A stretch of 64,000 bases of DNA from Mixta gaviniae (GTDB lineage Bacteria > Pseudomonadota > Gammaproteobacteria > Enterobacterales > Enterobacteriaceae), in NCBI RefSeq assembly GCF_002953195.1, contig NZ_CP026377.1, forward strand, positions 4,154,001-4,218,000, in the 5' to 3' direction. Below, piece by piece: positions 1-8,630 of this stretch (within the stretch, counting starts at the first letter, position 1; every line of letters begins with the position of its first letter). Position numbers and translations under genes: made by a program. The notes under the pieces were generated by a model. It was given only the letters and a program-made list of their open reading frames with translations. It did not search any database and was not told the origin of the DNA.

Positions 1-115
1 GCCAGCCCACCAGCTGCTGGGCAACGATAAACAGGCCGATATAGATACCGACCTGCAACGGCACCTGCATACGCTGCAGCCAGCCGGTTCTTTGCGGGCT
101 TATCGCGACCGCCAT
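1..115 (-). CDS. CidA/LrgA-like membrane protein, N-terminal fragment
   Basis: Only the first 38 codons are inside the window; the gene runs off the left edge. The visible protein starts MAVAISPQRTGW and then enters a hydrophobic stretch (LQVGIYIGLFIVAQQLVGW) typical of a first membrane helix. An AGGAG sequence lies about nine bases before the ATG. The gene is divergent from a LysR regulator that resembles the CidR/YwbI type, which in several bacteria controls cidAB-type holin-like membrane proteins; this context is the main reason for the CidA/LrgA call. The fragment is too short to be certain of the family, and any other small multi-pass membrane protein is possible. Confidence 0.45.
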   Translation of the reverse strand, partial: MAVAISPQRTGWLQRMQVPLQVGIYIGLFIVAQQLVGW

Positions 116-221
116 AATGGGTTTCTCCTGTTTTTCTGTGACGGCTGTCAGTATACGGCGCTGTTAAAGGGTGAAAAAAATGAATTAAAATCATCCAAAC
201 TATGCACAGAAGGAATAGTTT

Positions 222-1124
222 ATGGATGTTCGGGCGCTACGTTATTTTGTTGAGGTGGTGCGTCAGCAGAGCTTTACCCGCGCGGCGGAGACGCTGTTCG
301 TCACGCAGCCGACCATCAGTAAAATGCTGCGCCATCTGGAAGAAGAGCTGGGCTGCACGCTGCTGCTGCGTGAAGGGCGCAGGTTACATCTGACTGACAG
401 CGGCCAGGTGGTCTATCAGCGCGGCCTGACCATTCTGCAGGAATTTAAGCAGCTGGAGATGGAGATTGGCGATATCAACCAGCTGAAAACCGGCGAGCTG
501 CGCCTTGGCGTGCCGCCGATGGTCGGCATGCAGATCGCCGGATCGGTTTCCGCCTTCCGCCAGCGCTATCCCGGCATCGCGCTAAATATCGTCGAATCGG
601 GCGGGCTGGCGGTGCAGGAGGCACTGTTGTCGGGCGGGCTGGATCTGGCGCTGACGGCGCTGCCGGTGGATGAGCAGCTGCCGCTGAATACCCTGACGCT
701 GATGCGCCATCCGCTCTGCGTGCTGGTGCCGCATGCCGCGCCGTGGCGCGATCGCCTTAGCCTGTCGCTGGCCGAGGTGGCGCAGCATCCCCTGCTGATT
801 TTCAATGAGGAGTTTTCGCTTAATCGTCAGCTGAAAAAAGCCTTTCAGCGCGCCGGACTGACGCCGCAAATTGCGGTACGCAGCGGGCAGTGGGATTTTC
901 TGGCGGCGATGGTGCAGGCGGGCATGGGCATCGCCATCCTGCCGGAGCCGATTTGCCAAAGGCTGGATCGGCAATCGCTGCTCTGGCTACCGCTGGAATC
1001 GGATCTGACCTGGACGCTGGGATTGATCTGGCGCGAGGGGAGCTATCTTTCGCGCAGCGCGCAGGCGTGGATTGATTGCTGTCGCGCTTTCTGGCCGGGC
1101 GAAGCGCCGAAGATTTCAGTGTAA
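222..1124 (+). CDS. LysR-family transcriptional regulator (CidR-like)
   Basis: A 300-residue LysR-type regulator of normal length. The winged helix-turn-helix is at residues 1-60 (MDVRALRYFVEVVRQQSFTR, then AAETLFVTQPTISKMLRHLE), followed by the linker helix and a periplasmic-binding-protein-like effector domain from about residue 90. The ATG at 222 has an AAGGA about seven bases upstream. The N-terminus resembles the Bacillus CidR/YwbI group. It is divergent from the CidA/LrgA-like gene, the usual LysR arrangement, so it probably controls that gene from the 106-base intergenic region; this is inference. The effector is unknown. It converges on yjcE across a shared hairpin. Confidence 0.8.
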   Translation: MDVRALRYFVEVVRQQSFTRAAETLFVTQPTISKMLRHLEEELGCTLLLREGRRLHLTDSGQVVYQRGLTILQEFKQLEMEIGDINQLKTGELRLGVPPMVGMQIAGSVSAFRQRYPGIALNIVESGGLAVQEALLSGGLDLALTALPVDEQLPLNTLTLMRHPLCVLVPHAAPWRDRLSLSLAEVAQHPLLIFNEEFSLNRQLKKAFQRAGLTPQIAVRSGQWDFLAAMVQAGMGIAILPEPICQRLDRQSLLWLPLESDLTWTLGLIWREGSYLSRSAQAWIDCCRAFWPGEAPKISV

Positions 1125-1151
1125 GGCGGACAGGTAGCCCTGCCCGCCTTT
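1123..1151. terminator. bidirectional terminator between LysR gene and yjcE
   Basis: An inverted repeat (GGCGG-a-CAGG / CCTG-c-CCGCC with a TAGC loop) flanked by AA and TT sits in the 31 bases between two convergent genes. The T tracts are short, so termination strength is uncertain. Confidence 0.55.
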
Positions 1152-1155
1152 GCGA

Positions 1156-2808
1156 TTAATGCTCGTCTTTCTCCACCAGCAGCGCTTCCAGCAAGTCGAG
1201 ATCGCGCAGCAGCTTCTGCATGGTCTCGTTGCTGATCTGCTGCGTGGCGCGCAGATGATAAAGCTCGGCGCGTTCGGCACGCAGCGCGGTAAGGCGGAAG
1301 CGACGCTCCAGATCCTCGGCCACGTGCGCATGCTCCAGATCGCTCTGGCCGTCGGCGCGGCGGCGCAGGTTGCCGATCACGCGCGAACTCACCTCTTTCA
1401 GCAGCTCATTATCGATATTCGCTTCGGCGTCGTGCGTCAGGCGCTCCTCCATCTTGTAGAGGCTTTCAATCGCCACGCCCGCCATCACCGCGCGCGCCTG
1501 CTGCAGCTCGCGGCGATGCACGTTCTTATCGATGCCGTCGATACCGCGCAGCAACAGCGGCAGCAGGATCACGCCGACAAACAGCGAGAAGAGAATGACG
1601 CCGGTAGCAAGAAACACCAGCTCGTAACGGCCGGGGAAAGCATCGCCGTTCGGCAGGAACAGCGGAATTGACAGCACACCGGCCAGGGTGATGGCGCCGC
1701 GTACGCCGGCGAACGAAGCGATCAGTAGCTCGCGCGTGGTGTAGCTGCTGAACTCCATCGGCTTTTTAGTCAGCAGACGTTTGCTGAGGCGCTGCATCGT
1801 CCAGAGCCAGCCGAAACGCACCAGCATCAGGGCGACGTAGACCAGCAGAATATCGGTAAACAACATCCACAGCTGCACGTTCGGATCGGCGTTCGCCTCG
1901 GCGATTGAGGTTTCCAGAATGCCCGGCAGCTGCAGGCCGAGCATCAGGAACACCATGCCGTTAAACACGAATTCCAGCATCTGCCAGACGCTGTTGGCGC
2001 GCAGGCGCATCGCCAGCGGCGCGCGACGCATAATGCCGGAGCGGGTGATCATCATACCGGCCGCCACTGCCGCCAGAATGCCCGATACGCCGAGGTGTTC
2101 GGCAATCAGATAGGAGGCGAACGGCAGCAGCAGCAGCAGTACCGTCTGGGTGGCGGGATCGTCACCGCTCAGACGGCTGAACAGACGCAGCGATTTGCCG
2201 AACAGCCAGCAGACTGCGGCGCCCGCCAGCAGGCCGCCGATCGCCACTTTCAGGAACTCGACGGTAGCGCCGGAAACGGTAAACACCATGGTTCCCATCG
2301 CCACCGCAACGGCGAACTTCAGCGACACCAGGCCGGAGGCGTCGTTCATCAGCGCCTCGCCCTGCAGAATCGACATGATCTTTTTGGGAATGCGCCCTTC
2401 GCCGACGATGCCCGACAGCGCCACGGCGTCCGTCGGCGACAGCACCGCCGCCAGCGCAAAGGCCGGCACCAGCGGAATGCCCGGCACCATCCAGTAGATC
2501 AGATAGCCGATGCCGACCACGGTGATCAATACCAGCACCAGCGCCAGGCCCATGATTTCACGGCCGTGGTTAAGAAATTCGTTAACCGGCGTTTTCCAGC
2601 CGTCGGCAAACAGCAGCGGCGGGATAAACAGCACCAGAAACAGTTCCGGATCAAAATCGACATGCAGGCCGAATGTCGGCCAGGCGAGCAGCGCGCCGGC
2701 GGCGATTTGCACCAGCGGCAGCGGGATTTGAAACGGGATAATACGCGCGGCGACGCCGGAGAGCGACACCACTAACGTCATAATAAGAATAGTAAAAAAG
2801 ATTTCCAT
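1156..2808 (-). CDS. yjcE: Na+/H+ antiporter YjcE (CPA1 family)
   Basis: A 550-residue cation:proton antiporter, close to the E. coli YjcE length (549). The N-terminal two thirds carry about twelve membrane helices. The ion-binding core is visible as FALAAVLSPTDAVALSGIVG followed by GEALMNDASGLVSLKFAVA, typical of CPA1 exchangers. The C-terminal ~130 residues are a charged cytoplasmic tail (SSRVIGNLRRRADGQSDLEH). I placed the start at MEIFFTILI because AAGGAAAGC precedes that ATG; an in-frame ATG ten codons upstream lacks a good site. It lies downstream of ghxP on the same strand, as in E. coli. The inner-membrane Na+/H+ exchange role is inferred from the family. Confidence 0.92.
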   Translation of the reverse strand: MEIFFTILIMTLVVSLSGVAARIIPFQIPLPLVQIAAGALLAWPTFGLHVDFDPELFLVLFIPPLLFADGWKTPVNEFLNHGREIMGLALVLVLITVVGIGYLIYWMVPGIPLVPAFALAAVLSPTDAVALSGIVGEGRIPKKIMSILQGEALMNDASGLVSLKFAVAVAMGTMVFTVSGATVEFLKVAIGGLLAGAAVCWLFGKSLRLFSRLSGDDPATQTVLLLLLPFASYLIAEHLGVSGILAAVAAGMMITRSGIMRRAPLAMRLRANSVWQMLEFVFNGMVFLMLGLQLPGILETSIAEANADPNVQLWMLFTDILLVYVALMLVRFGWLWTMQRLSKRLLTKKPMEFSSYTTRELLIASFAGVRGAITLAGVLSIPLFLPNGDAFPGRYELVFLATGVILFSLFVGVILLPLLLRGIDGIDKNVHRRELQQARAVMAGVAIESLYKMEERLTHDAEANIDNELLKEVSSRVIGNLRRRADGQSDLEHAHVAEDLERRFRLTALRAERAELYHLRATQQISNETMQKLLRDLDLLEALLVEKDEH

Positions 2809-3015
2809 GCTTTCCTTGTAGCCTCTTCCGACAGGCATATGTGAATCGATTACCCTGGGGTTGCCCCTTCAGCAGTGTAAAACAAAACGTTAAACCTGTT
2901 AAAAACAAGGCGTGCGATTCGCTCAGCTTCAGGACGATTCTCTGTTTCTCGCCGCGGAGGCGGGAAAGGCGGCGGGCAGAGGGAGAGCGCGGCATCGCTG
3001 CCGCGCCAGAGGGGA

Positions 3016-4365
3016 TTAAAGCGCCCAGCCGCCGGCATAAAAGGCGACCAGCGCCACCGCGATGATCACGGTGCCGATATTCAGCTTGCGCCATTCGCCG
3101 GCGAACAGGCGGCCGATCACCAGCGCGCCGAAGCCGAGCATAATGCCGGTAACGATATTGCAGGTAAGGACGATAAACACCGCCGTCAGTAGCCCCGACA
3201 TCGCGTCAACGAAATCGTTGAAGTCGATTTTCGCCACGTTACTCAGCATCAGCAGGCCGACATACATCAGCGCGGGCGCGGTAGCATAGGCCGGTACTAA
3301 ATAGGCCAGCGGCGACATAAACAGGATCGCCAGGAACAGCAGGCCGACAACAATCGCCGTCAGGCCGGTTTTGCCGCCCGCCGCCGTGCCGGCCGCCGAT
3401 TCGATATAGACCGCCGCAGGCGATGCGCCCACCAGGCCGGCGAAGATGCTGCTGACGGAGTCGGTGGTCAGCGCCTTGCCGCCGTTAATGATCTGCCCCT
3501 CTTTATCCAGCAGGTTCGCCTGCCCCGCCACGGCGCGAATGGTGCCGGTGGCGTCGAACACCGCCGTCATCACCAGCGCCAGCACGCTGGGCAGTACCGC
3601 CGCCTGCAGCGCGCCGCCGATATCCAGGCTGAACAGCAGCGAATGGCCGCTGGCGTCGCTCAGGCTCGGCATGGCGAACAGCCCTTTAAAGCTCACCGCC
3701 GGATCGAACGCCAGACCAATCAGCGAGATAGCGATAATGGTCAGCAGGATGCCGCCCGGCACGCGACGCTTCTCCAGGCCGAAAATCGCCGCCAGACCCA
3801 GCAGCGTCATGATGACCGGAAACGAAGCGAAATGGCCCAGCGCTACCGGCAGGCCCGGTGCCGGGTTCTTCACCACCAGGCCAACGCCATCGGCGGCGAT
3901 CAGCAGCAGAAACAGTCCGATGCCGACGCCGGTACCGTGCGCCACACCCATCGGCAGGTTGCGCAGGATCCAGGCGCGGATGCCGGTGGCGGAAATCAGC
4001 GTAAACAGCACGCCCATCAGAAATACCGCGCCCAGCGCGACCGGAATGCTGATCTGCTGCCCCAGTACCAGGCTAAAGGCGGTAAAGGCGGTCAGCGAGA
4101 TGGCGCAGCCAATCGCCATCGGCAGGTTCGCCCACAGGCCCATGATGATCGAGCCGAAGCTGGCAACCAGACAGGTGGAGACGAAAACCGCCGCCGGCGG
4201 GAACCCTGCCTTGCCCAGCATGCCCGGCACGACGATAACCGAATAGACCATCGCCAGAAAGGTAGTCAGGCCGGCGATAATCTCCTGACGCACGCTGCTG
4301 CCGCGCGCGGAGATCTGGAACCAGGCGTCAAGCGAGCGGCGCGCAGGTTGTGAAGGAGTGGACAT
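3016..4365 (-). CDS. ghxP: guanine/hypoxanthine permease GhxP (NCS2 family)
   Basis: A 449-residue inner-membrane purine permease matching E. coli GhxP (YjcD) along its whole length. It has about thirteen hydrophobic segments and the AzgA-type NCS2 features: [40 protein letters not shown], and [18 protein letters not shown]. The ATG at 4365 ([10 protein letters not shown]) follows CGAGGT; a longer reading frame upstream lacks a site. Known role of the family member: proton-linked uptake of guanine and hypoxanthine. Two PurR-like operators sit about 110-180 bases upstream, so purine repression is likely. yjcE follows on the same strand after 207 bases. Confidence 0.93.
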   Translation of the reverse strand: MSTPSQPARRSLDAWFQISARGSSVRQEIIAGLTTFLAMVYSVIVVPGMLGKAGFPPAAVFVSTCLVASFGSIIMGLWANLPMAIGCAISLTAFTAFSLVLGQQISIPVALGAVFLMGVLFTLISATGIRAWILRNLPMGVAHGTGVGIGLFLLLIAADGVGLVVKNPAPGLPVALGHFASFPVIMTLLGLAAIFGLEKRRVPGGILLTIIAISLIGLAFDPAVSFKGLFAMPSLSDASGHSLLFSLDIGGALQAAVLPSVLALVMTAVFDATGTIRAVAGQANLLDKEGQIINGGKALTTDSVSSIFAGLVGASPAAVYIESAAGTAAGGKTGLTAIVVGLLFLAILFMSPLAYLVPAYATAPALMYVGLLMLSNVAKIDFNDFVDAMSGLLTAVFIVLTCNIVTGIMLGFGALVIGRLFAGEWRKLNIGTVIIAVALVAFYAGGWAL

Positions 4366-4475
4366 GTAAAACCTCGTTATTTTGGATGACAGCCTGCGCG
4401 ACGCTGGATAACGCATCGTCGTCTTTATTCCCTGGATGAAGACCGGCGTACAACTCGTTTCCCAACGTTTGCCAA

Positions 4476-4491
4476 AAGCAAACGTTTACCT
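4476..4491. promoter_or_regulatory. PurR operator upstream of ghxP
   Basis: AAGCAAACGTTTACCT matches every fixed position of the PurR consensus ANGCAANCGNTTNCNT. It is about 110 bases upstream of ghxP, which is a known PurR target in E. coli. Binding itself is inferred. Confidence 0.75.
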
Positions 4492-4528
4492 CGCCGCGCG
4501 AAAAGGGGCCGAAAAGCGACCTGTAAAA

Positions 4529-4544
4529 AGGCAAACGATTATCC
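4529..4544. promoter_or_regulatory. second, weaker PurR-like site
   Basis: AGGCAAACGATTATCC keeps the GCAAACG.TT core but misses two outer fixed positions. It lies 53 bases from the first site, about five helical turns, which would allow cooperative or looped repression. Confidence 0.4.
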
Positions 4545-4792
4545 TGCCTTTTCTGGCATATTTTCAACTGCTGTTTGCAGCCGATTCAGCACAATTAACG
4601 AGCGTTACGCCCGACGGATTGCAGTAAAGCGGAGAGAATGAACCGGAAAAATGGGGTAACTGCCGGATGGCTAACCTTTTTTCAGCCTTGCCGTTCGACA
4701 GTAGCGGGCGGGCTAAGCGGGCGGATGTTGTTCGCCGCCCTGATGAGTCGCCGGCGGCCGGCGGAGATTCCCCCGCCCGGCCTGCATCCGGG

Positions 4793-5458
4793 CTAATCGG
4801 GCAGATTCAGTTCGCCGCCCTGCTGGATCGCGCGCTGCCAGGCGGGACGGCGGCTGATTTTATCCAGCCAGGCCTGCGTGGCGGGCATATCGTCAAGACC
4901 GCCGCGCGCCGACAGCCCCTGGATGGGAAAGCTCATCTGAATATCGGCCAGCGTCAGATGCTGGCCGGCAAACCATGGCTGCTTCGTCAGATGCTGTTCG
5001 ATAAACTGGCGATGCGTGGCCAGCTGCTTATCGAGAAAGCCTTTGCGCACCCCATTGCCGAACGCCGCGCCGATCGGGCGCAGTAGCCAGGGCACCGGTG
5101 GCTTGCCCATACGGCTGAAGATCAGGCGCATCACCACCAGCGGCATCAGCGACCCTTCCGCATAGTGCAGCCAGTAGCGGCACTCCAGCGCCTCATCCTT
5201 ATCCAGCGGCGTCAGCAGCCGGTTGCGGTCATAACGTTCCGCCAGATATTCCAGGATCGCGCCCGATTCCGCTACCACGCGCTCGCCGTCGACAATCACC
5301 GGCGCCTTGCCCAGCGGGTGAATTTTTTTCAGCTCTGCCGGGGCGAGCATTGACGCCTGGCGCTGATAGCGTTTGATTTCATACGGCAGCTCCAGCTCTT
5401 CCAGCAGCCAGAGAATGCGCTGAGAGCGGGAGTTATTCAGGTGATGCACCACGATCAT
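4793..5458 (-). CDS. glutathione S-transferase family protein
   Basis: A 221-residue two-domain GST-fold protein. The thioredoxin-like N-domain (about residues 1-80) has an active-site region HHLNNSRSQRILWLLEEL, the cis-Pro/VIVDG strand and the ESGAILEYLAERY glutathione-binding segment; the rest is the all-helical C-domain (LTLADIQMSFPIQG). A serine near residue 10-12 would be the catalytic residue; the substrate cannot be read. Several enterobacteria carry a GST gene between soxR and ghxP. It starts 41 bases after soxR on the same strand, so read-through from soxR is possible, which fits a redox-stress role by inference. Confidence 0.85.
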   Translation of the reverse strand: MIVVHHLNNSRSQRILWLLEELELPYEIKRYQRQASMLAPAELKKIHPLGKAPVIVDGERVVAESGAILEYLAERYDRNRLLTPLDKDEALECRYWLHYAEGSLMPLVVMRLIFSRMGKPPVPWLLRPIGAAFGNGVRKGFLDKQLATHRQFIEQHLTKQPWFAGQHLTLADIQMSFPIQGLSARGGLDDMPATQAWLDKISRRPAWQRAIQQGGELNLPD

Positions 5459-5499
5459 GGAAGGCTCCGGAAGTAAGGCGTCAGCCTCCAGTATAGCGG

Positions 5500-5967
5500 C
5501 TACTCCTCTTCACGCTGCGGATCGAGCAGGATAGCGCCGGTGCCCTCTTCCGCCAGCCGATCGTTGGGGTTACGCAGCGGACAGTCGCGCATCGATAAGC
5601 AGCCGCAGCCGATGCAGCCATCGAGATCATCACGCAGGTGCGTCAGGGTTTCGATGCGCTTGTTCAGTTCGGCGCGCCACTGTTCGGTCAGCTCCTCCCA
5701 CGCCTTCGCCGAAATGCGTTTATCTACCGGCATATGCGCCAGACTTTCGCTAACCGTCGACAACGGAATGCCGATGCGCTGGGCGATTTTAATGATCGCC
5801 ACGCGGCGCAGTACGTCGCGACTGTAGCGCCGCTGGTTGCCGCCGTTGCGCGTGCTGGCGATCAGCCCTTTCGACTCGTAGAAGTGCAGCGCCGATACCG
5901 CCACGCCGCTGCGCTTCGCCACTTCACCCGGCGTCAGCACCGGTTTTGGGAAGTTACTTTTTTTCAC
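5500..5967 (-). CDS. soxR: redox-sensing transcriptional activator SoxR
   Basis: A 155-residue MerR-family regulator (E. coli SoxR is 154). The winged helix at residues 12-75 includes [20 protein letters not shown], followed by the dimer helix and the [2Fe-2S] cluster motif [12 protein letters not shown] with cysteines at 118, 121, 123 and 129. Known role: oxidation or nitrosylation of the cluster by redox-cycling drugs, superoxide or NO activates soxS. The start is a GTG at 5967, about 11 bases after GAGG; no better ATG exists. It is divergent from soxS over an 89-base region containing a perfect SoxR box, which it should bind. Confidence 0.96.
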   Translation of the reverse strand: MKKSNFPKPVLTPGEVAKRSGVAVSALHFYESKGLIASTRNGGNQRRYSRDVLRRVAIIKIAQRIGIPLSTVSESLAHMPVDKRISAKAWEELTEQWRAELNKRIETLTHLRDDLDGCIGCGCLSMRDCPLRNPNDRLAEEGTGAILLDPQREEE

Positions 5968-5978
5968 TTTGCGCTTTA

Positions 5979-5996
5979 CCTCAAGTTAACTTGAGG
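5979..5996. promoter_or_regulatory. SoxR box in the soxS promoter
   Basis: CCTCAAGTTAACTTGAGG is a perfect 18-base palindrome identical in form to the E. coli SoxR operator. It fills a 19-base spacer between TTTACC (-35, 5975-5980) and TATACT (-10, 6000-6005), the over-long spacer characteristic of MerR-family activated promoters. Confidence 0.95.
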
Positions 5997-6056
5997 AATT
6001 ATACTTCCCCACCATCAAACCCGCAAAGCGCAAAATCTAATCAGAAGGACGTCGTC

Positions 6057-6485
6057 ATGATGCATAAAGACATTATTCATTCTCTGACTGACTGGATTGA
6101 TCGGAATTTAGATAAAAATCTTTCCATTGATGAAGTCGCAGCCAAAGCCGGCTACTCCAAATGGCATCTGCAGCGGATGTTTCGCGCCGTGACCCGGCAG
6201 ACGCTGGGCAGCTATATTCGTGAACGTCGCCTGACGCTGGCCGCAGAAGCGCTGACCCTGACGCAGCGTCCGGTATTTGATATCGCCATGCAGTATGGCT
6301 TTGATTCGCAGCAGACCTTTTCCCGCGTATTCCGTCGCCAGTTTTCGCAAACGCCGACCGCCTATCGCCACAGTATGCGCCGTCAGAACGCGCTGCGTCA
6401 GCGTCCGGCCGCCTTTGCGCGCAGCGACGCGATGGGCAGCTTCGCCCAGCGCACCACCGGCGTCTGCTGCCCGGTCAGCGGTTAA
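6057..6485 (+). CDS. soxS: superoxide response regulator SoxS (C-terminally extended)
   Basis: A 142-residue AraC/XylS-family activator. Residues 1-107 align with E. coli SoxS, with both helix-turn-helix units visible: IDEVAAKAGYSKWHLQRMFR and DIAMQYGFDSQQTFSRVFRR. Known role: activates superoxide and multidrug resistance genes without a ligand domain. After the usual end (TAYRHSMRR) there is an extra tail of about 33 residues rich in Arg, Ala and Ser and ending in TTGVCCPVSG. AGAAGGA lies seven bases before the first of two adjacent ATGs (6057 and 6060). Transcription starts from the SoxR-box promoter. Its stop codon overlaps the stop of the convergent diguanylate cyclase gene. Confidence 0.94.
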   Translation: MMHKDIIHSLTDWIDRNLDKNLSIDEVAAKAGYSKWHLQRMFRAVTRQTLGSYIRERRLTLAAEALTLTQRPVFDIAMQYGFDSQQTFSRVFRRQFSQTPTAYRHSMRRQNALRQRPAAFARSDAMGSFAQRTTGVCCPVSG

Positions 6486-7792
6486 AATACGGCGTCCGGC
6501 CCGGTCTCGATGGTGTCAGACTGCGGCTGGCTCTGCCAGCGCGGCGACAGGTACCATCCGCCGCCCAGTGATTTAATGTGGTACATGGCGGCATCCGCCT
6601 GCGCCAGCAGCCCTTCCGCCGAGCGTGAGGATTTGCCCAACGCCGCGCCAATGCTCAGCGACCAGAGGATCGGCTCGCCCTCCGGCAGGATCAACGGCTC
6701 TGCCATCGCGCTCATAATATGCTGCACCACGCGCGCGACCTGCGCCGGCTCGCTGATATCGCGCAGCAGGATGGCGAATTCGTCGCCGCCAAGCCGCGCG
6801 ACCATATCCGTTTTACGCACCTGACCGCGCAACCGCTGTGCGGTGGCGGTAATAATGGCGTCGCCGGCGGCGTGACCCCAGGTGTCGTTAATCTGCTTAA
6901 AGCGATCGCCGTCGATAAACAGCAGCGCCAGCGTCTGCCGCTGTTCGGCATCGGCAAAGGCGCGCGTTAGCGTGCGTTCAAACGCGAGGCGGTTCGGCAG
7001 GCCGGTCAGGCCATCGTGGCTCGCCTGATGCGCCAGGCTGTCATGCTCCTGCTTCATATTGCGCTGCCATTCGTCCAGCTCCTCCAGCAAAATATTAAAG
7101 TCATGGCTGAGCGCGTGCAGCTCGGCGATCTCCGCTTCCGGCACCCGACGCGCGAAGGCGCGGCGCTGGCGTACGTCGCGCGTGACCGAGGTGATGCTCT
7201 GCAGCGCCTGCAGAATGCCCGCGTGCATACGGCGCGAAAGCAGCGAGGCGAGCGTGGCGGTGGTCATCAGGCTCGCCGCCAGCCAGGCGAAGGTTTTATA
7301 GAGATACTGGATCACCGCGCAGGGATTGCCGACCAGCCAGATACGGCCGACCTCTTCGCCCGACTGCATCACCGGCGCGCTGACCGGATGAGGAAACAGC
7401 CAGCGCGCGATCAGCCGTTCAATGCTGTTTTGATGTTGGTGTGGAGAAGTGTGCCAGCCCGCCAGTAGCTGGCCCTGGCGGTCGTAAACCCGTCCGTAGG
7501 CGAAGCTGCCGCGCTTGCCGATTTCCGCCAGCGCCTCGCGCACGATCTCGCCGTCGCCTCTCACCACTGATGACTGCACCGTAAAGCTGAGCGTGGAGGC
7601 AAGCAGCTCCAGATTATTTTCCGCATAGTTACGCAGCGCGATCAGCGACAGCGTAGAGAGTGAGAGGCCGGAAATGGTCATCGACACCACGATGATGATC
7701 AGATGAATGCGCTGCAGCGATTTACGCAGCGTCGGACGCGGAAGCGTTTTCACGCTGGCGGCCTCCATCTGGCCTGCGCTGCGCTTAGACAT
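6482..7792 (-). CDS. DgcN/YfiN-like membrane diguanylate cyclase
   Basis: A 436-residue inner-membrane protein: membrane helix near residues 30-55, a periplasmic CHASE8-like domain (NLELLASTLSFTVQSSVVRG), a second helix region around 165-190, a HAMP segment (ITSVTRDVRQRRAFARRV) and a GGDEF domain with intact GGDEF at residues 335-339. An RxxD inhibitory site (RKTD) lies five residues before it, so product inhibition is expected. Layout and sequence resemble E. coli DgcN (YfiN). The reaction is two GTP to c-di-GMP. The ATG at 7792 follows GGGAGG closely; an upstream in-frame start is less likely. In E. coli the corresponding slot beside soxS holds pdeC, a c-di-GMP phosphodiesterase gene. Confidence 0.88.
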   Translation of the reverse strand: MSKRSAGQMEAASVKTLPRPTLRKSLQRIHLIIIVVSMTISGLSLSTLSLIALRNYAENNLELLASTLSFTVQSSVVRGDGEIVREALAEIGKRGSFAYGRVYDRQGQLLAGWHTSPHQHQNSIERLIARWLFPHPVSAPVMQSGEEVGRIWLVGNPCAVIQYLYKTFAWLAASLMTTATLASLLSRRMHAGILQALQSITSVTRDVRQRRAFARRVPEAEIAELHALSHDFNILLEELDEWQRNMKQEHDSLAHQASHDGLTGLPNRLAFERTLTRAFADAEQRQTLALLFIDGDRFKQINDTWGHAAGDAIITATAQRLRGQVRKTDMVARLGGDEFAILLRDISEPAQVARVVQHIMSAMAEPLILPEGEPILWSLSIGAALGKSSRSAEGLLAQADAAMYHIKSLGGGWYLSPRWQSQPQSDTIETGPDAVF

Positions 7793-8335
7793 ACCGCCTC
7801 CCGCGCGCGATGCCGCCCGACAAAGCGGCGTTCGGTTGCGAACCACGCCCCAGGTCTGTGTCAGAGACAGAAAGCACCCTTGTCATAATTTCATCCTGAA
7901 TAAGATTGGCATAAGCAGGGCGTGACGGCAGCGGCGGAACGCCTGCCATCCCCGACAGCGCTGAACGGTAAAACCGGTGCCGCAGAGCCTATCCGGCTCA
8001 TGGCACGGGTACAACGATCCAGGCGGTCGGATTCATCCCAAAGCCCTGTTATTTTTATGGGTTTGCTGTAAAAACATTGAATTAGCCGCGTCGTTACGCC
8101 ATGCCGCCAGCCGATCCAGCCTCTTTCCGGCACCGGCTCAACACGCTGATCCTGACGCGTCAATCACTTACCGACCGGTGTAAATTTTGTTCAATTTTTA
8201 AAAACCAGTGATATAATGTGACTCATGTCACACTTTGTGTGTTACGTATTCACGACCGGTAAAGACTCCCTGGCATCTTTATCGCGTTCTTCACCCCAGG
8301 CGTCAGGGTAGATAAAGAAACAGAGGTTGCATGTT
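7793..8335. other. 543-base intergenic region upstream of yjcB
   Basis: No gene is supported here. The right half carries an extended -10 promoter (8209-8217) overlapped by a consensus CRP site (8217-8232). The left half (7800-8160) has only short frames without ribosome-binding sites. Confidence 0.6.
8187..8232 (+). promoter_or_regulatory. extended -10 promoter overlapped by a perfect CRP site
   Basis: TGaTATAAT at 8209-8217 is an ideal extended -10, with TTCAAT at 8190-8195 as a weak -35 at 16 bases. TGTGACTCATGTCACA at 8217-8232 matches the CRP consensus TGTGA-N6-TCACA at all ten fixed positions. Its placement over the start point would make CRP a repressor of this promoter, unless another start lies farther downstream. 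The gene served is probably yjcB. Confidence 0.6.
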
Positions 8336-8617
8336 ATGGCTACGCTTACCGCCAGCCTTGTTGTAATGCGTTGGGAATTGCTGAGCGCTGTATTGATGTT
8401 TTTCGCCAGCACGTTTAAAACCAAATGCCGTCAGACGAGTCATCCGGTAATGGCTTTTCTGTTTAGCGGCATCGGCGTAGGCGTGACCTGCTGGTTTGTC
8501 GCCGGTCTGCTGGGCATGACGTTCAGTATGGAAAACATGAATAATTTCCTGAACATCACCAAAGACGCCTTTATTAATATCATGAGCCAGACGCCGCCCG
8601 AATGGCCGATGCCCTGA
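8336..8617 (+). CDS. yjcB: YjcB family small membrane protein
   Basis: A 93-residue protein matching E. coli YjcB (93 residues). Two hydrophobic helices are seen (VVMRWELLSAVLMFFAST and FLFSGIGVGVTCWFVAGLLG), and the family-typical end is SQTPPEWPMP. The ATG at 8336 has AGAGG nine bases upstream. The function of the family is not established. In E. coli this gene is next to ssb; here about 28.8 kb separates them, which defines the accessory block. Confidence 0.9.
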   Translation: MATLTASLVVMRWELLSAVLMFFASTFKTKCRQTSHPVMAFLFSGIGVGVTCWFVAGLLGMTFSMENMNNFLNITKDAFINIMSQTPPEWPMP

Positions 8618-8630
8618 TAACCTGCACGAT

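Larger units (their letters stand above)
4366..4792. other. ghxP control region and GST 3' spacer
   Basis: This 427-base stretch holds no convincing gene. It contains the PurR-like sites (4476-4491 and 4529-4544) and, next to the GST stop, a diverged copy of the GST 3' end (4711-4745). Open frames here are short and lack coding character. Confidence 0.6.

Noticed and set aside
4667..5086. 139-residue plus-strand frame over the GST 3' end
   Set aside because: Antisense to the GST gene and starts in spacer DNA without a site.
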